64,000 nucleotides of DNA from Otatea glauca (GCA_036346275.1 CM070724.1:50717038-50781037), one strand, 5' to 3'. Shown: positions 34,020 to 45,306, counted from the stretch's first letter. Translations and numbers: made by a program. Notes: generated from the sequence alone by a model not told the origin.

Positions 34020-34830
34020 CATATATCACAATCGGTTTTTCAAAAAACCAACACAACTACGAGACTATCTCCATCAGTTAAAAAACCCGACACAAATGTA
34101 ACTATCACTGTCGGTTTTAACAAAAAAACCGATAGAAATGCACAATTATCACTATCGGGTTTTCCAAAAAAACCAACACAAATGCACAATTATCACTATC
34201 GTGTTTTCCAAAAAACCGACACAAATGTATGACTATCACTATCGGTTTTTCTAAAAAAAACGTCACAAATGGAAAATTATCACTATCGCGTTTTTCGAAA
34301 AACCGACACAAATTCTCCATTACCACTATCGGGTTTTTGAAGAAACCGACACAAATAATTGCATACCACTTTATGTTTTTTAGCAAAAAAGTGAACATCA
34401 CTATCGGTTTTATTAATGGAACCGACACAAATATACACTCCATATCAGTATCGGTTTTCGAAAACAACCGACACAAATGCTCCAATATCACTATCATTTT
34501 TTTTCAAAAAACCGACACAAATTATGGCATACCATTGTATGTTTTTAGCAAAAAAAAGCTAACATCACTATCGGTTGTTTTATAGAAACCGACACAAATC
34601 TCCAATATCACTATCAGTTTTCTCAAAAAACCGACACAAATAATTGCCATGGCACAGTATTGTTTTTTAGCAAAAAGAGAACAAGACTATCGGTTTTTTA
34701 AAGAAATCGACACAACTACATCCATATCACTATTGTTTTTATAAAAAACCCGACACAAATACTCCAGTATCACTATCGGTTTTTTAATATAACCGACACA
34801 AATGTAGTTCACTGCACTATTTGTTTTTCA
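34020..34830. repeat. Subterminal tandem array (atcactatcggttt ... accgacacaaatg)
   Basis: About a dozen units of 50-65 bp, each pairing a cactatcggttttt half with an aaaaaccgacacaaat half, so each can form a short hairpin. Units are imperfect and vary in spacing. Confidence 0.85.
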
Positions 34831-35535
34831 GACAAACCATGAATTCTGAATTTGCAGAAATATCTGATCAAAGAGTGAAAAGCCATTACTTTTGCAAATA
34901 TAGTTGGAATTATTTGAAATTTTGCAAGAACATATTTTGTGATACTAAAAGTCTTTTCCAAAAAGGATTTTGGCAAAAAGAGTTAGCATTGAAAAAGAAG
35001 CCCAAATTCACTTTGTAGGCATGATTTTTTGCTCAAAGAGTAGAGAAGTCAAATCTTTTACAAATAAAGTGCAAGTATTTTGAAAATTTCTAAAAATGAT
35101 TTGATGTAAAGTGCCTTCTTTTTCTTGCAATAATTAGCTATATACCACAATCCATTGACAAAAATTGTGAAAGTTTCATACATACACATAACATTTCCAA
35201 ACACGGAACTACAGTTATGTACAATACAAACATTTCAAACACATAGCAACCTAAAATTTCTTCACAACATATCAAAATTACGTAATGCAAAATTGAAGGG
35301 GTTTGAAGGAATACTCACATTTTGAAGAAAACCACAAATTCTACAAAATGAGGGGAAATCTCCTCAGGCTAGGTTTCAAATTTATCCTCTTAACACCCAC
35401 CCTTGAGGATTTTAATTTTTCTCACCCAAGTATTGCTTCCAACCACAGAATATGAGCTATTTTTTCAGGTGGAGACGGAGAAATATCCTCTGGAACAACA
35501 ACAACAGATGAGAGTTCAGCCCGAGGGGTACAAAT
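34831..35535. other. AT-rich filler between the two subterminal arrays
   Basis: No feature is recognised. Short open frames (for example 34821-35018 plus, rich in Phe and Lys) have the composition of random AT-rich DNA. Confidence 0.4.
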
Positions 35536-35539
35536 AAAC

Positions 35540-36075
35540 CTAGACAGACACATCATAATCGGTTCTCACTTAAAAAGCGATTGTGATGTGCACACACATC
35601 ACTATCGGTTCTCACTTGAAAAGCGATAGTGATATGATCATGCACATCACTATCGGTTCTTATGTGAGAAACGATAATGATGTGCAATATCATCATTATC
35701 GGTTCTCACATAAGAAGCGATAGTGATGATTACATGCACATCACTATCACTTCTCACATAAGAACCGATAGTGATGACGATTGCACCTCACAATCGATTC
35801 TTTTGTGAGAACTAATAGTGATGCGCATGATCATCACTATCGCTTCTTGCATAAGAATCGATAGTGATGTGCATATAATCATCACTATCGCTTCTTATGT
35901 GAGAACCGATAGTGATGATATTGCACATCACTATCGCTTCTCACATAAGAATCGATTGTGATGTGCCCAGTGCTACATCACAATCACTTCTAACATAAGA
36001 ACCGATAGTAATTATTATTAACACCCCTCCTAAGTCATTTATCACAATCGTTTTTTCCTAAAAACTTAAGAACTG
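35540..36075. repeat. Palindromic subterminal array (catcactatcg / cgatagtgatg)
   Basis: Units alternate catcactatcggttctcac with gtgagaaccgatagtgatg, so neighbouring units are inverted and can pair into hairpins. At least ten half-units occur before the terminus at 36116. Confidence 0.9.
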
Positions 36076-36116
36076 ACCCAGATAAAGCGATAGTGATGTA
36101 CCATTCTGTAGTAGTG

Positions 36117-36302
36117 GTTTATGCCTTGTCAGCTGCCTGAGGGTTGGATGGGCATGCTACAAGACTTTTGCTTCTGTCCGCTGCATTTCACTCTGTTTTG
36201 TAAGAACTTATTGTATAAATTTCCATTATCATATATAATAAAGAGTATGGATGTGATATCAATTGTTGTAAATGTGTGTGTTAGCCACTGATCATAGTAC
36301 TA
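36117..36302 (+). mobile_element. Remnant of an older, related giant LTR, part 1
   Basis: ccttgtcagctgcctgaggg and the sequence after it resemble the last 250 bp of the giant LTRs (ccttgtcagttgcctgtgga in copies B and C), but are more diverged. It stops at 36302 where copy B begins and resumes at 40335, so copy B is inserted in it. Its left side is cut by the CACTA end. Confidence 0.65.
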
Positions 36303-37296
36303 TGTAACATACTAAAAAATTATAAAATAAAGGAAAAATTAATTAAAAAACTTTTGTGTATTATTTCTGAATTTTATATATTTGTTGGATATTATTTTGG
36401 TTTTTCCTTAATACAAGAAAGTGAATTAAAGAATATAGTAAGTGGAAAAAGGTAAAAAGTAAAAATGCCAAGTCAAAAAAAATTTACCAAAGTCATAAAA
36501 ATAATCTAAGGACTCTCCACAGCTTGGTTAAGTCGGTGGAAGAGCTGGTTTAATTAAAATAATATTTAATCAAAGTGAATCATTTGCAAAGAAATCAGGG
36601 TAAAATGGTAAATGAATTTGTTAAAAATCTATGGAAGTTATCTTGACTCAATAATTTTACCTTGATGACATAAACACAGTATAAACCTATATTAAAAATA
36701 TCAAGAATTTAATAATTCATTTTATAATTTTAAAAATTCGAAAATAGTGAAGAAATAAATTGGAAAACAATAATGTCAGAATTATTAGAAATTAAATATT
36801 AATACTTAAAATCTTTAATTTTTAAATAAGGTGTATAATACCATTTAAGAATCTTATAAAAAGTTTTGTAAAATAATAATTTCATTTCGATCATAAATTA
36901 AATGAAAAACCGAATGGGCAGAACAGCAATAGCTACATTGTTAGAATCATCTAAAAATCTACATGCATCATAAAATGGTGAAAACTTTAAAGGAGTCTGG
37001 TAATTCCTTTGCCGACATAGGGTAAAATTTTTATAATTTTTCATGTCGGTTTGTCCATCGAAACCGCCGAAGAAACCCCGTTCTGTCCCGAGCCTTCGAC
37101 TCAGTTCTTTTCTCCCTCTCGCTGACCGGTGGGCCCGACTTGTCAGCCAGCCAGACCTGTCGCACCCGCTGCCATCTGGCCCCCGCGTGTCAGCCTCTCG
37201 CCGTGTCTCCTTCTTCTCCCTCTCCCTGCTCTCTCCCGCGCAGAGACGAGAGTCTCGGTCTTTCTCGCACCCGCGCCCAAACCAGGCTCGCCTCCC

Positions 37297-37306
37297 CATA
37301 TAAAAC
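37297..37306 (+). promoter_or_regulatory. TATA box of solo LTR B
   Basis: catataaaac opens the GC-rich leader of copy B, matching the position in copy A. It could start rightward RNA through the LTR. Confidence 0.6.
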
Positions 37307-37309
37307 CTT

Positions 37310-38150
37310 TTCGCCTCGTCGCAGCCGACCCAGCCATCCCCCTGAGAAACCATTCGCCGCCATTTTCTCTCTTCTTCCCCAACGACGGCAAAACCTGAGA
37401 AAGGGGAGAAACCATCAATCCGCCGCCTCACTCGAATCCAACCCAATTCCTCCGAGATGTAGCTTCCCCTCACCGCCAGGAACCCATCCCGAGCTATGGT
37501 TGAAGCTCTTCTTCCCCGACGAGCTGCCGCACCCCGCTTCTTCCTCCGCCATCGCCGCGCACGGTGAGAACCCATTTTTGAGCATTCATTCCTTTGAGCA
37601 AGTAGCAAAATAGGATCCTTGTAGCCCACTGATGCTTTTGGTGGTGATCTTCAAGCTCGGGGAGATCTCGTTTTGCGAAATCGCCGACTAGCCGTGAGCA
37701 CCGCCGCCCCGCTCCGGTGGAACCACCCTTTCCGGCCACCTCCGGTCGCCGCGCCACCGCCCAAGCGTGCGCACGGCGCACGGGTCCACTGATGCTATTG
37801 GTGGAACCGATTCCGCTTGTAGTAGTCTTTGGTTCGCCGTGATGAGCTCGATCGTCGCGCCTGCTCTGGTCACCGCCAAGCGGGCCCGACTGTCGACCAC
37901 TCGCGCCAAGCTACCTGAGTCAGCTGCGTCATTGCATAGCGGGCCAGTGGTCACCGCACCGCAGCGCGTCCCGTAACTGCCGCGTGGACCAGTGTCACCA
38001 GATCATGTTATCTTCTTGCGCCATCGACATCGCGGACCAGCAGCGACCACCGCGTCGTCGCGGGGCCAGCAGCGTCGGCCATGCAGCGTCTGTCTCACGA
38101 TCGTGACGATGGCCCCTGTCGGTAACCAGTAAGGGCCGCCGAAAATGGAA
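37310..38150 (+). other. GC-rich leader region of solo LTR B
   Basis: A GC-rich island downstream of the TATA box. A possible short frame (from 37496, MVEALLPRRAAAPRFFLRHR) runs into a GT donor-like gcacggtgagaaccc at about 37558-37572. The donor is shared with copy A but the frame is not clearly shared, so I do not call a protein. Confidence 0.45.
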
Positions 38151-38685
38151 AGCGTTTTATAACAAAGCGTACTTTCTATTTTCGGAAGTTTTCTGATTTT
38201 CTGTATTTTAGCAAACCTAGAGTATTCAAACTTGAATATCTTTTGAACTAGCTAACCAAATTTGATGAAATAAATTTCTAAATTCATCTAAAATCAGGTA
38301 GATTCATAATATGCAAAAATATTTCAGAATTTAATTTTATTTGAATTTTGAATTTAAATTCAAAGGAAAGGTTAGAAATATGTCATATATGGAAATTTTG
38401 CAAATGACCTCCAAATTTAGTAAAATAAATTTTTTTAGAATCCTTGTAATCTCAGGAACCATAATATGTAAAAATAATTAGGGTTTGTTATAAGAAAAAC
38501 TTAAGTTAATAAGTATGTGGTTAAATAATGAAATAATGGTTCAAATAGATTAAATCTTTAAATTGTAAATAAGAACAAATAATACTTGCAGCCATTTCTG
38601 AATTTGTGAAGTTATTTTATTTGAATATTTCCATCTGATTCGTTTTGGCCCTATTGAAATTTGGTATTTGTTATATATTGCCATA

Positions 38686-38755
38686 CGACGTGTAGAACCC
38701 GATGAATCTGGTACATTCGACGAATAGGAGTTCGAAGTCGAGGATAGTCAACAAG
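38686..38755 (+). pseudogene. Acidic exon 1 in solo LTR B, one stop
   Basis: Reads RRVEPDESGTFDE, TAG (38725-38727), EFEVEDSQQ and ends AAG before GCAAGC. In copy C the TAG is CAG. Apart from this stop the frame agrees in all copies. Confidence 0.45.
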
Positions 38756-40000
38756 GCAAGCAAACCCCTTTGATCATATCGAACCCAGTTTTATAAATGT
38801 TTTCATTAAATGTTTTACTGCATTCTTTATTTTATTAAAGTCTGCTATATTTCGGGTAATGGTAATTGTACCAGTAGACTTATGGAACTTCCTTGATAAG
38901 TAGAAAATTATGAACCTTTGAAAATCCTAGAATAGCTTAGACATTATTTAATGTCAATCTGAGTTACTCACACTTAGTGACATGCTTAGCCAAAGCTTAA
39001 ATGAACATAAAACTGTGACATGATTAAAGACTTTGGACATGACATTTAAATGGGTATGACATTTTTGTGGTTGGTATTTTGGATGGAAAAATGAAAATAA
39101 AACTATGGTTTAGATGCGGGCAATTATTGGCAATAGCCGGGAGTGCATGTTTTGCACGTAGTGTAGGATGGAGATTATTGCCCGTGTCGAGTTAAGGACC
39201 GAACTATGGGTTATTTTCAGGCCAAGAATATTCATACAACCACAAATGCTGGTGTGGGACAGCTCTAACTTATTAAGTTGTCTAAAACTAGCTTTGCACT
39301 TGGAAGGCCGGAGTAGTACGAGCTGTTTCTTAATGAATTGCTCGACGGGACGTCCACACTGAGGTGATCATGGAATAAACGTCTATCAATATAACGGTGT
39401 ACGCCATATTGTGGGTAGTTCCATCATTTCTATGCTCTGAGTTCTTACGCCGTAGAATGGATTTATCGTCATCGTGCTGGTGCAAAGTTAGGATTAAATA
39501 ATGTAACAGTTATAACATGACTCTCTGCGGCACACCAAAGGAAGTGTGCAAATATCGATTGCTCAAAGAGTCAGTCATGTCTTGTGGGGAAAGTTGTATA
39601 CCTCTACAGAGTGTAAAACTAATCGATTAGCTGCGTCCGCGGTCATGAACACTTGGTAAAATCATCACATAGTTAGCAGTTTTGCTTATTTTCATAAAAT
39701 ATGGTTTCTACCATGTGTTAGAAATTTCCACTGTGTGTCGGTGGAAACTGATTTTGAATATGGTCGTTATACCTAGGCATTTGTGATTTATTTACGCTTA
39801 CATTCTATCACTTTCAGTATTAAATTGCTTTTATTTAAAATTCCGTTTTGCAATCTATTTTTCTGTATTTACCATTCAAACTGGCTTTATGCAAAACTAA
39901 CCTTAATAGCCTTCCATTGGAATGACTTGCATGTATTTTAGGATTTGCATAAGTCTTGCGAGTACGTAAGTACTCAACTTGCCCATGTTGATGTTTTTAG

Positions 40001-40074
40001 GTGAAGAATCAGATTTCCCCGATGATTCATACGTTGATGCAGGATACGGAGAATTTAACGATGAATTTATCTAA
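40001..40074 (+). pseudogene. Acidic exon 2 in solo LTR B
   Basis: After gatgtttttag the sequence reads GEESDFPDDSYVDAGYGEF and ends at TAA (40072-40074). The acceptor, frame and stop are shared with copies A and C. Confidence 0.5.
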
Positions 40075-40202
40075 GGATTTTTCCCTTGTCAGTTGCCTGT
40101 GGAACAATGGGTTAAAAGGCATACTACAAGAAGTTGTCTCCACTGCAGTTTTACTTTTGGTATTGTAAAAAATAATAATATGTAATCTTACTTCCGCTGT
40201 GT

Positions 40203-40208
40203 AATAAA
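40203..40208 (+). terminator. Poly(A) signal in solo LTR B
   Basis: AATAAA in gtgtaataaagtttgtg, about 125 bp before the LTR end. It is shared with copy A; copy C has aacaaa instead. Confidence 0.55.
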
Positions 40209-40334
40209 GTTTGTGTATGACTATGATATCAATTTGTATTTGTGCGTACTAGCTACTGATCATGGGACTAGTACTGTATGCACATGGTATCCATTTTTGG
40301 TATTTATTATCAAAAATGGGGGTCTAACATACTA

Positions 40335-40392
40335 GTACTATATGTACATAGATTCTCATTTTAGCATTTTATGCCAAAAATGAGGGTCTACA
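40335..40392 (+). mobile_element. Remnant of the older giant LTR, part 2
   Basis: The 58 bp after the tacta duplication repeat the last bases of copy B in diverged form and end gagggtctaca. Together with 36117-36302 this reconstitutes the end of an older family member into which copy B jumped. Confidence 0.65.
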
Positions 40393-40720
40393 ACCAGGAT
40401 TTCTAAATGTGTTACAGAAGAATTTTTCTAGCTAGCTAGGGTTTTGCACTTCCCGGTGTAGAAGAAGGGAGCTACGTACTCTGCCAGAGCTAGCTAGTAC
40501 TTGTGGTGCAATGGAGAAGCTGATGCATGCATATGGGTATTTATAGGGCAGGAAGGGCCACGTGGAAACTTGTCAAAGAAATGCTTCTTCATGTTTACAT
40601 GTTATTGGTCTGAACGCTTGGCCGGAAATGGTCGTTGTTTCATGTGCTGAAATCTTCCATGGATTGGTTTACTGGGTAGGTGGCTATCCAGGTATTATCA
40701 GCATAGAAAAAAATGAATAA
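40393..40720 (-). promoter_or_regulatory. Orphan promoter and leader resembling the germin-like gene upstream region
   Basis: On the minus strand a TATA box (CTATAAATA, 40538-40546) is followed by a leader with tagctagctctggcagagta. Upstream, on the plus strand, aaacttgtcaaagaaatgc and ggtttactgggtaggtggct parallel gaacttgtcaaaggaatta and gtttaccgtttacttgg upstream of the germin-like gene (43255-43410). This suggests the promoter of a second tandem germin-like copy whose coding part was replaced by the transposons to the left. Confidence 0.4.
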
Positions 40721-42127
40721 GTACTTCACTAGAAGGACCTGTGAGTCAAAAGCAAACAACATTACATATGCAGTGACGTGCTAATTAATTAGTGTGATTA
40801 CCCAAAGACGACGAGTTGCTACAAGGAAATGTCTACGATCGATCAGTAGAACACGTTTTTTGAAACAATGCGCGCGAGAGAGAGAGAGTTCCAAGGGAAT
40901 TAGTTAATTTACTGGGATATATATATAGATCAGGTACCCATGTTCCACAGTTGAGCCAAATATCATCCTCTACAATCTACATTGATCTAGAGAAAGATAA
41001 CAGAAAAAGGTGAAGCACCGTCGGCATTTTGGTTTTTTTTTGTTATTTTCGATAAATTTCCATTATGAGGCTATATATTGCAGTCGGAACTAATTATATG
41101 CCTCTATCGTAGAAGATAGGTTCTCAACACCCATAAAATAATAAGTGAATTCTTGCATGTTTTCCCTATAAAGTTCCCAATACCTACATGTATTAATTAA
41201 TAAAAAACAATACTCACTCAATTAACAAACTAAAATGCAACAGTGATCTGTAGAGCCTGAAAGTGTACGAGTTCCCAGATATAGGCAAGATGTATGCGCA
41301 TTTTTATGGAAAGTGATCACTTTTCCTGGCCTGTGACCTCATTTTTTTTACAAAAACTAGCATCCTCCTTTCTCCACTGCGAGCATACTTCCACAGACAG
41401 CGAGCGTTAGGGCGGCCTCCCGCAGTATGAGAGTGTGGGAGTGGCTTTCCGAGGTGGGGCAGGGCTAGATTTAGAGTTTTATTCGAGAGGGAGTTAGATT
41501 TGCAAAAAAATGAGATATGTCACAGGAGATATAAAAGCGATTAGTCCTTTCTAGGGAGGCTTTGTTTTTCAGGATCGATCGTACGTGCAGGCTAGGAGGA
41601 CGTGCTTAATTATATATATTTAGGACGAACTCCAAACAGAAATGATTAATACGCATGCACGTCGGTTATGCTACTATTTTGTAGCTTTAAGCTTTCACAG
41701 ACCTAGCTATATGAATGGTCTCAAATTAAAAGCCGATCGACCTATGAATATATGCTTGAAGAGTAACGTACACTGCTTATATATCACGATGCATTTACGT
41801 ACATGATGACGAGGGCAGTGATGTCTCATACGTTGTAAGAGAGACTCAGAATCGCATGAATGTCAGGACGTGCATCCATGCATGCGTGCATAAAAGTGTC
41901 CAGATTTGATCATCCACAAAATTAATTAACCGTGCAGGGGATCGAGAGACCTCACCAGCTTCTTGTATGCATGCAAACAGGTGTGGTACGTACACCGTAT
42001 GTTTTATTCCATTATTACCATTTCATACAATAAAATTAAACAACGATACAAGCATATAACACAAGTATACTGTATATATGTTAATTAATTGATAGACATT
42101 AATTCATGGGTCATGGCCGCGTGGGTT
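40721..42127. other. Intergenic region downstream of the germin-like gene
   Basis: No gene is seen. It holds a dispersed repeat (41395-41530), a GA microsatellite near 40873-40888 and the 3' flank of the germin-like gene. A minus-strand AATAAA (plus-strand tttatt at about 42002) may be its poly(A) signal. Confidence 0.45.
41395..41530. repeat. Dispersed repeat, first of two copies
   Basis: cctcccgcagtatgagagtg, then aggctagattt-like and gagagggagttagatttgca resemble 57518-57616 (ctcccgcagtagaggagtgc, gggagggagctagatttg). The pair is diverged and short; class unknown. Confidence 0.5.
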
Positions 42128-42874
42128 CTAGTTCTTCATGGAGGAGAACTGAGCTTGGAGTTGATCCACGGTCTTCTTGTCCACTTGGAATGCCTTGGAG
42201 AGAACTTCATCTGAGATGGGTGGGTTCGCGCCAAATACTGTGTCGGCAATAGTGACCACCCCTGGGTTCTGGCTGCTCAGCCCGGAGATCGCAACGGCGG
42301 ATGCATCGTGGCTAGGGTTGAACTGGAAGTGGATCAACGCCTTGGGGAACACGAACACATCGCCCTTGTTGAGCACCTTGGCAAAGAGCATGTTAGGGTT
42401 TGAGGTCACAAAGCCAACATAGAGTGTCCCCTCAATGACGGTGAGGATCTCGGTGGCGCGTGGGTGATAGTGCGGCGCAATCAGCCCCTTTGGTGCGAAG
42501 TCCAGCCTTGCTAGGGAGATGCCCAGCGTGTTGAGACCAGGGATTTCAGCTACGGTGGCCGTAGTCACGGCGGAGCCAAAGGGGTTGGCCGTGTCTCCAG
42601 GCTTGTCAAAACCGTCCTTGAAGAAATCCTCCGGCTTGGCGTCCATTGGATTCTTGCAGACAAAGCCATTGACCAACACTGCAAAAAAAAAAAAAAGGAC
42701 GGTGAGTGCAAGATTTCCTTGTGATTTGTCAGGCCGATGACATGTTTTTCAACTTACAGAGGAGTTATTTCTTTAGACTTAATTTCTAGTTTCACTTCGT
42801 TCAAATTAAAGCTGTACATGTATCTACCTAGATCTTATTGCGAACAAAAAATATCAGTTGCCCCTCTGAAAAGA

Positions 42875-42913
<39 letters not shown>

Positions 42914-43111
42914 GAGCCAGATAGCATTATATGTGCTATTGAAGATTCGGAAAAAATAAAGATCAGTCAGTAAAAAGACTACTAATTTACCATGAGACTG
43001 GTTGTCGGCGACACAGAAGTCCTGGAGGGGATCAGGGTCGTATGCCACGGCTTGCGAGGCAACCATGGCGAGGAGTGCTGTGAAGAGGAGAAGGCTGCTA
43101 CGAGAAGCCAT
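42128..43111 (-). CDS. Germin-like protein (cupin superfamily, secreted)
   Basis: Two exons, 43111-42991 and 42678-42128 on the minus strand, joined by a 312-bp GT-AG intron (GTAAAT ... TTTTTGCAG), give 223 residues, normal for the family. Residues 1-23 form a signal peptide (MASRSSLLLFTALLAMVASQ, then AVA before YDPDPL). Cys33 and Cys48 should form the usual N-terminal disulfide. The germin box 1 has PHYHPRATEILTVIEG with metal ligands His110, His112 and Glu117; box 2 has GDVFVFPKALIHFQFN with His157. The common Gly after PK is Ala here. A KGD motif precedes box 2. Such proteins are secreted to the wall as Mn-binding oligomers; some have oxalate oxidase or superoxide dismutase activity, which cannot be decided here. 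Grass genomes often carry them in tandem clusters; the orphan promoter at 40393 fits this. All splice sites and the frame look intact. Confidence 0.93.
42878..42910. repeat. (TA)n microsatellite in the germin-like gene intron
   Basis: A run of about 16 TA dinucleotides inside the intron. Likely polymorphic between accessions. Confidence 0.9.
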
Positions 43112-43220
43112 TGCTTAGTTTATAGGGTTTCTCTACTTGTTATCTTGGTGTATCACCTCAGTGAGATCTATATATGGAAGAGAGCTGGCTGTGGTTGCAA
43201 GAAGGGCAAGGAGATGATGG

Positions 43221-43230
43221 TTATTTATAA
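43221..43230 (-). promoter_or_regulatory. Promoter TATA box of the germin-like gene
   Basis: ttatttataa on the plus strand gives TTATAAATAA on the minus strand, about 110 bp upstream of the ATG at 43111. This allows a start near 43195 and a leader of about 85 bases. Confidence 0.7.
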
Positions 43231-43678
43231 GAGACGAGGTCTTGAAGTAGTCATTCAGGGAACTTGTCAAAGGAATTAAATATATATATAGGTCCTTCTT
43301 GTAAAAATGCATGCATGGTAGCTATCTGGTGGTTTCACTGGTTAGCCAGGCACGCAGGTTTAATCACGTGTGGTGAAATTTTTCTCCTGGTTTACCGTTT
43401 ACTTGGTCGAGTCCTCGCGTAATAGGTGGTTCCAGGTACGTACCTACGCGGGGTGACTAGCTCCAGGTCGGTTGACACGTGCAGTTATCAGCTGAGAAAA
43501 AAGTACATGCATGCAGGGGAAGAAATTTTCATCTAGGAGGAAGTATGATCAAAATACGTTCAAACAATGTTACATATGCTGGTGGCGATGCATGGTTAGC
43601 TAGCTTTCTAGTGTTAGCTTGTCTAAAGAAGTGAAGAAATTACGAGTACATGCTGGAGTGGAGGAAAACGTATACGAA

Positions 43679-44282
43679 TCATAACCTTCCTAATGTTGGA
43701 AGATTCCTTGGAAGGGGACGTTGTCCACGTGTCGTTGGAGCCGGCTCGGTTCGAGCTGCGAGTCGAGCCGAAAAAAAATTACAGACAGGTCTTTTTTTAT
43801 TTACGGATAGGTCCTTTTTAAGAAAAAAAATTACAATCGGGTCCTTGTTCGAAAAAAAATACAGATAGGTCCTTTTTCCAAAAAAAAATATATATTACAC
43901 TTTGGTCCTTTATGCGTTTTTAAGGCTTGCGCTTGGGTCCTTTTCTACAAAATAAAAATTATGTATAGGTCCTTTTAATTTACGAATAGGTCCTTTTAAT
44001 TTACGAATAGATCCTTTTTCCCAAAAAAGAGTATATATTACGCTTTGGTCCTTTATGCGTTTTTAAGGCTTGCGCTCGGGTCCTTTTTCATAAAACCAAA
44101 ATTACGTTTAGATCCTTTTTCGCGGGGAAAAAACCCATTCGGATCCTTCTTCGCAAAAAAATCATAAATTTCTCCCCGTTTTCTTTACCATTACGTTTAA
44201 GCCTTTTTTCCGAAAAAAAACCCCATCTTTTTCGTGTAAAAAGCAACGCCCGCGGCGTGGTACGCCGCGTACAGGTTGCTAG
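43679..44282 (+). mobile_element. Non-autonomous Helitron 1
   Basis: Begins TCATAACCTTCC after an A (43678) and ends with a hairpin (cgcggcgt, ggt, acgccgcg at about 44251-44269) followed by tacaggttg and CTAG, then T (44283). A 5' TC, a 3' hairpin about ten bases before CTAG and insertion between A and T are the Helitron hallmarks. The interior is made of degenerate units ggtcctttttcgaaaaaaa and attacgaatag. No Rep/helicase is present. It shares ends and interior with Helitron 2 at 60936-61454. Confidence 0.8.
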
Positions 44283-45304
44283 TGCTTCTAATTTTATGAA
44301 CTTTTGACACCAACCAAAGTGCATGTGATCAACTTTTGAGTCCGTGTTGATTAGTTAATTTGCAGAGATTAGCCACAAGTTACCTGTCTTTTCCTTAAAA
44401 AAAGAAGAAAAAGGGTATAGCTCGGTCCAAAGCAACTAACTAGATCTGCTTCACGAATATGCATGATTTTTTTTTAACATTCTAGAGTCTAGACTTCCCC
44501 CTATTAGCATCCTTAAATGGAAGTGAGGGCGCGACCGTGCCAGCATGGCACGGGAAACAAAATGTATTAATTATGTACAAAAGAGAAGAGATAGTTATTG
44601 AACAGCATCTAAAGACAACCTTTAGAGATTGTTATTGTACAAGCTAGCTTTATTGCTTACTCTAAATGACATGGATGAGAGATAGAGTAAGTAGTGGTCG
44701 CTTTGTTATTGTATTTGCTCTTAGGCCACATGTCCATTTGTTAGTCGCATATATTTATTATTAAACATTACAGAATCTAACACATTATCGCATATATTTA
44801 CTAATAACCTTTGCAGAATCTAACACGTTACTAATGTACAACCAAGTATGCAACTTGGGAACTAAATTTTGTTTCCCTCAAATAATTAATCTTCCTACAT
44901 CCTGACTCCTGAGAGCACGACTAAAATGAAGAAGAGAACTTGAGAACCCAGTGAAGGAATTAACGTGTTCCGTTGTTTTTTTTTCTTGAAATAGGTAGTT
45001 GATCTGTCGGTTCAGGAAGCCTAGGTACATGCATCACCACACAGATAGATACCTGAAATTAGAACGACCAGCATGTCCTAGTAACATGGCTTGATTCGTG
45101 GCCGAGCCCAGCTAGCTAGGCATCCTTAATTAGAAGAGGAGTACTTGCTAAGATCGATGTCTTCAGTGTCTCGATCGCTGTCATGTTCCAGCTACTGCGC
45201 GCGCGGTGTACTGGATAGGTCAAACGTACATGCATGCATTATGCAATAAACAACGTAGCTTCTCAAGGCTTCGTGCTCGAATCCAGCTAGCGTTTGAGCC
45301 CATG

Positions 45305-45306
<2 letters not shown>
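44283..45306. other. Intergenic DNA with a small tandem duplication
   Basis: No gene is seen. A ~44-bp tandem duplication lies at 44743-44829 (tcgcatatatttattatta and tcgcatatatttactaata, each ending with agaatctaacac). Confidence 0.5.

Larger units (their letters stand above)
34020..36116. mobile_element. CACTA-type transposon right end with subterminal repeats
   Basis: The right terminus ctgtagtagtg (ending 36116) reads CACTACTACAG on the minus strand, a CACTA terminal motif. Inside it are two dense arrays: 35540-36075 with palindromic units around catcactatcg and cgatagtgatg, and 34020-34830 with units atcactatcggtttt and accgacacaaatg. Subterminal arrays of this kind are typical of CACTA elements. 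No transposase is present, so the element is non-autonomous or truncated. I did not find a left terminus; it could lie as far left as 31087, which would put the TGD2 pseudogene inside the element. Confidence 0.6.
36303..40329 (+). mobile_element. Giant solo LTR, copy B (plus orientation)
   Basis: A 4027-bp unit runs from TGTAACATACTAAAAAAT to GGGGGTCTAACA and is flanked by exact 5-bp duplications tacta (36298-36302 and 40330-40334). It is the inverse-oriented partner of copy A. It has a TATA box (37297-37306), a GC-rich leader, a spliced-looking acidic reading frame (38686-38755 and 40001-40074) and AATAAA at 40203. No internal retroelement region is present, so this is a solo LTR. Confidence 0.85.

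Noticed and set aside
34020..36075. CRISPR array
   Set aside because: The units are palindromic, variable and adjoin a CACTA terminus in a plant-like genome; there are no regular unique spacers and no cas genes.
36898..37629. 243-codon minus-strand frame in solo LTR B
   Set aside because: It runs antisense to the LTR leader, is Arg/Gly-rich and is not conserved in copy A.
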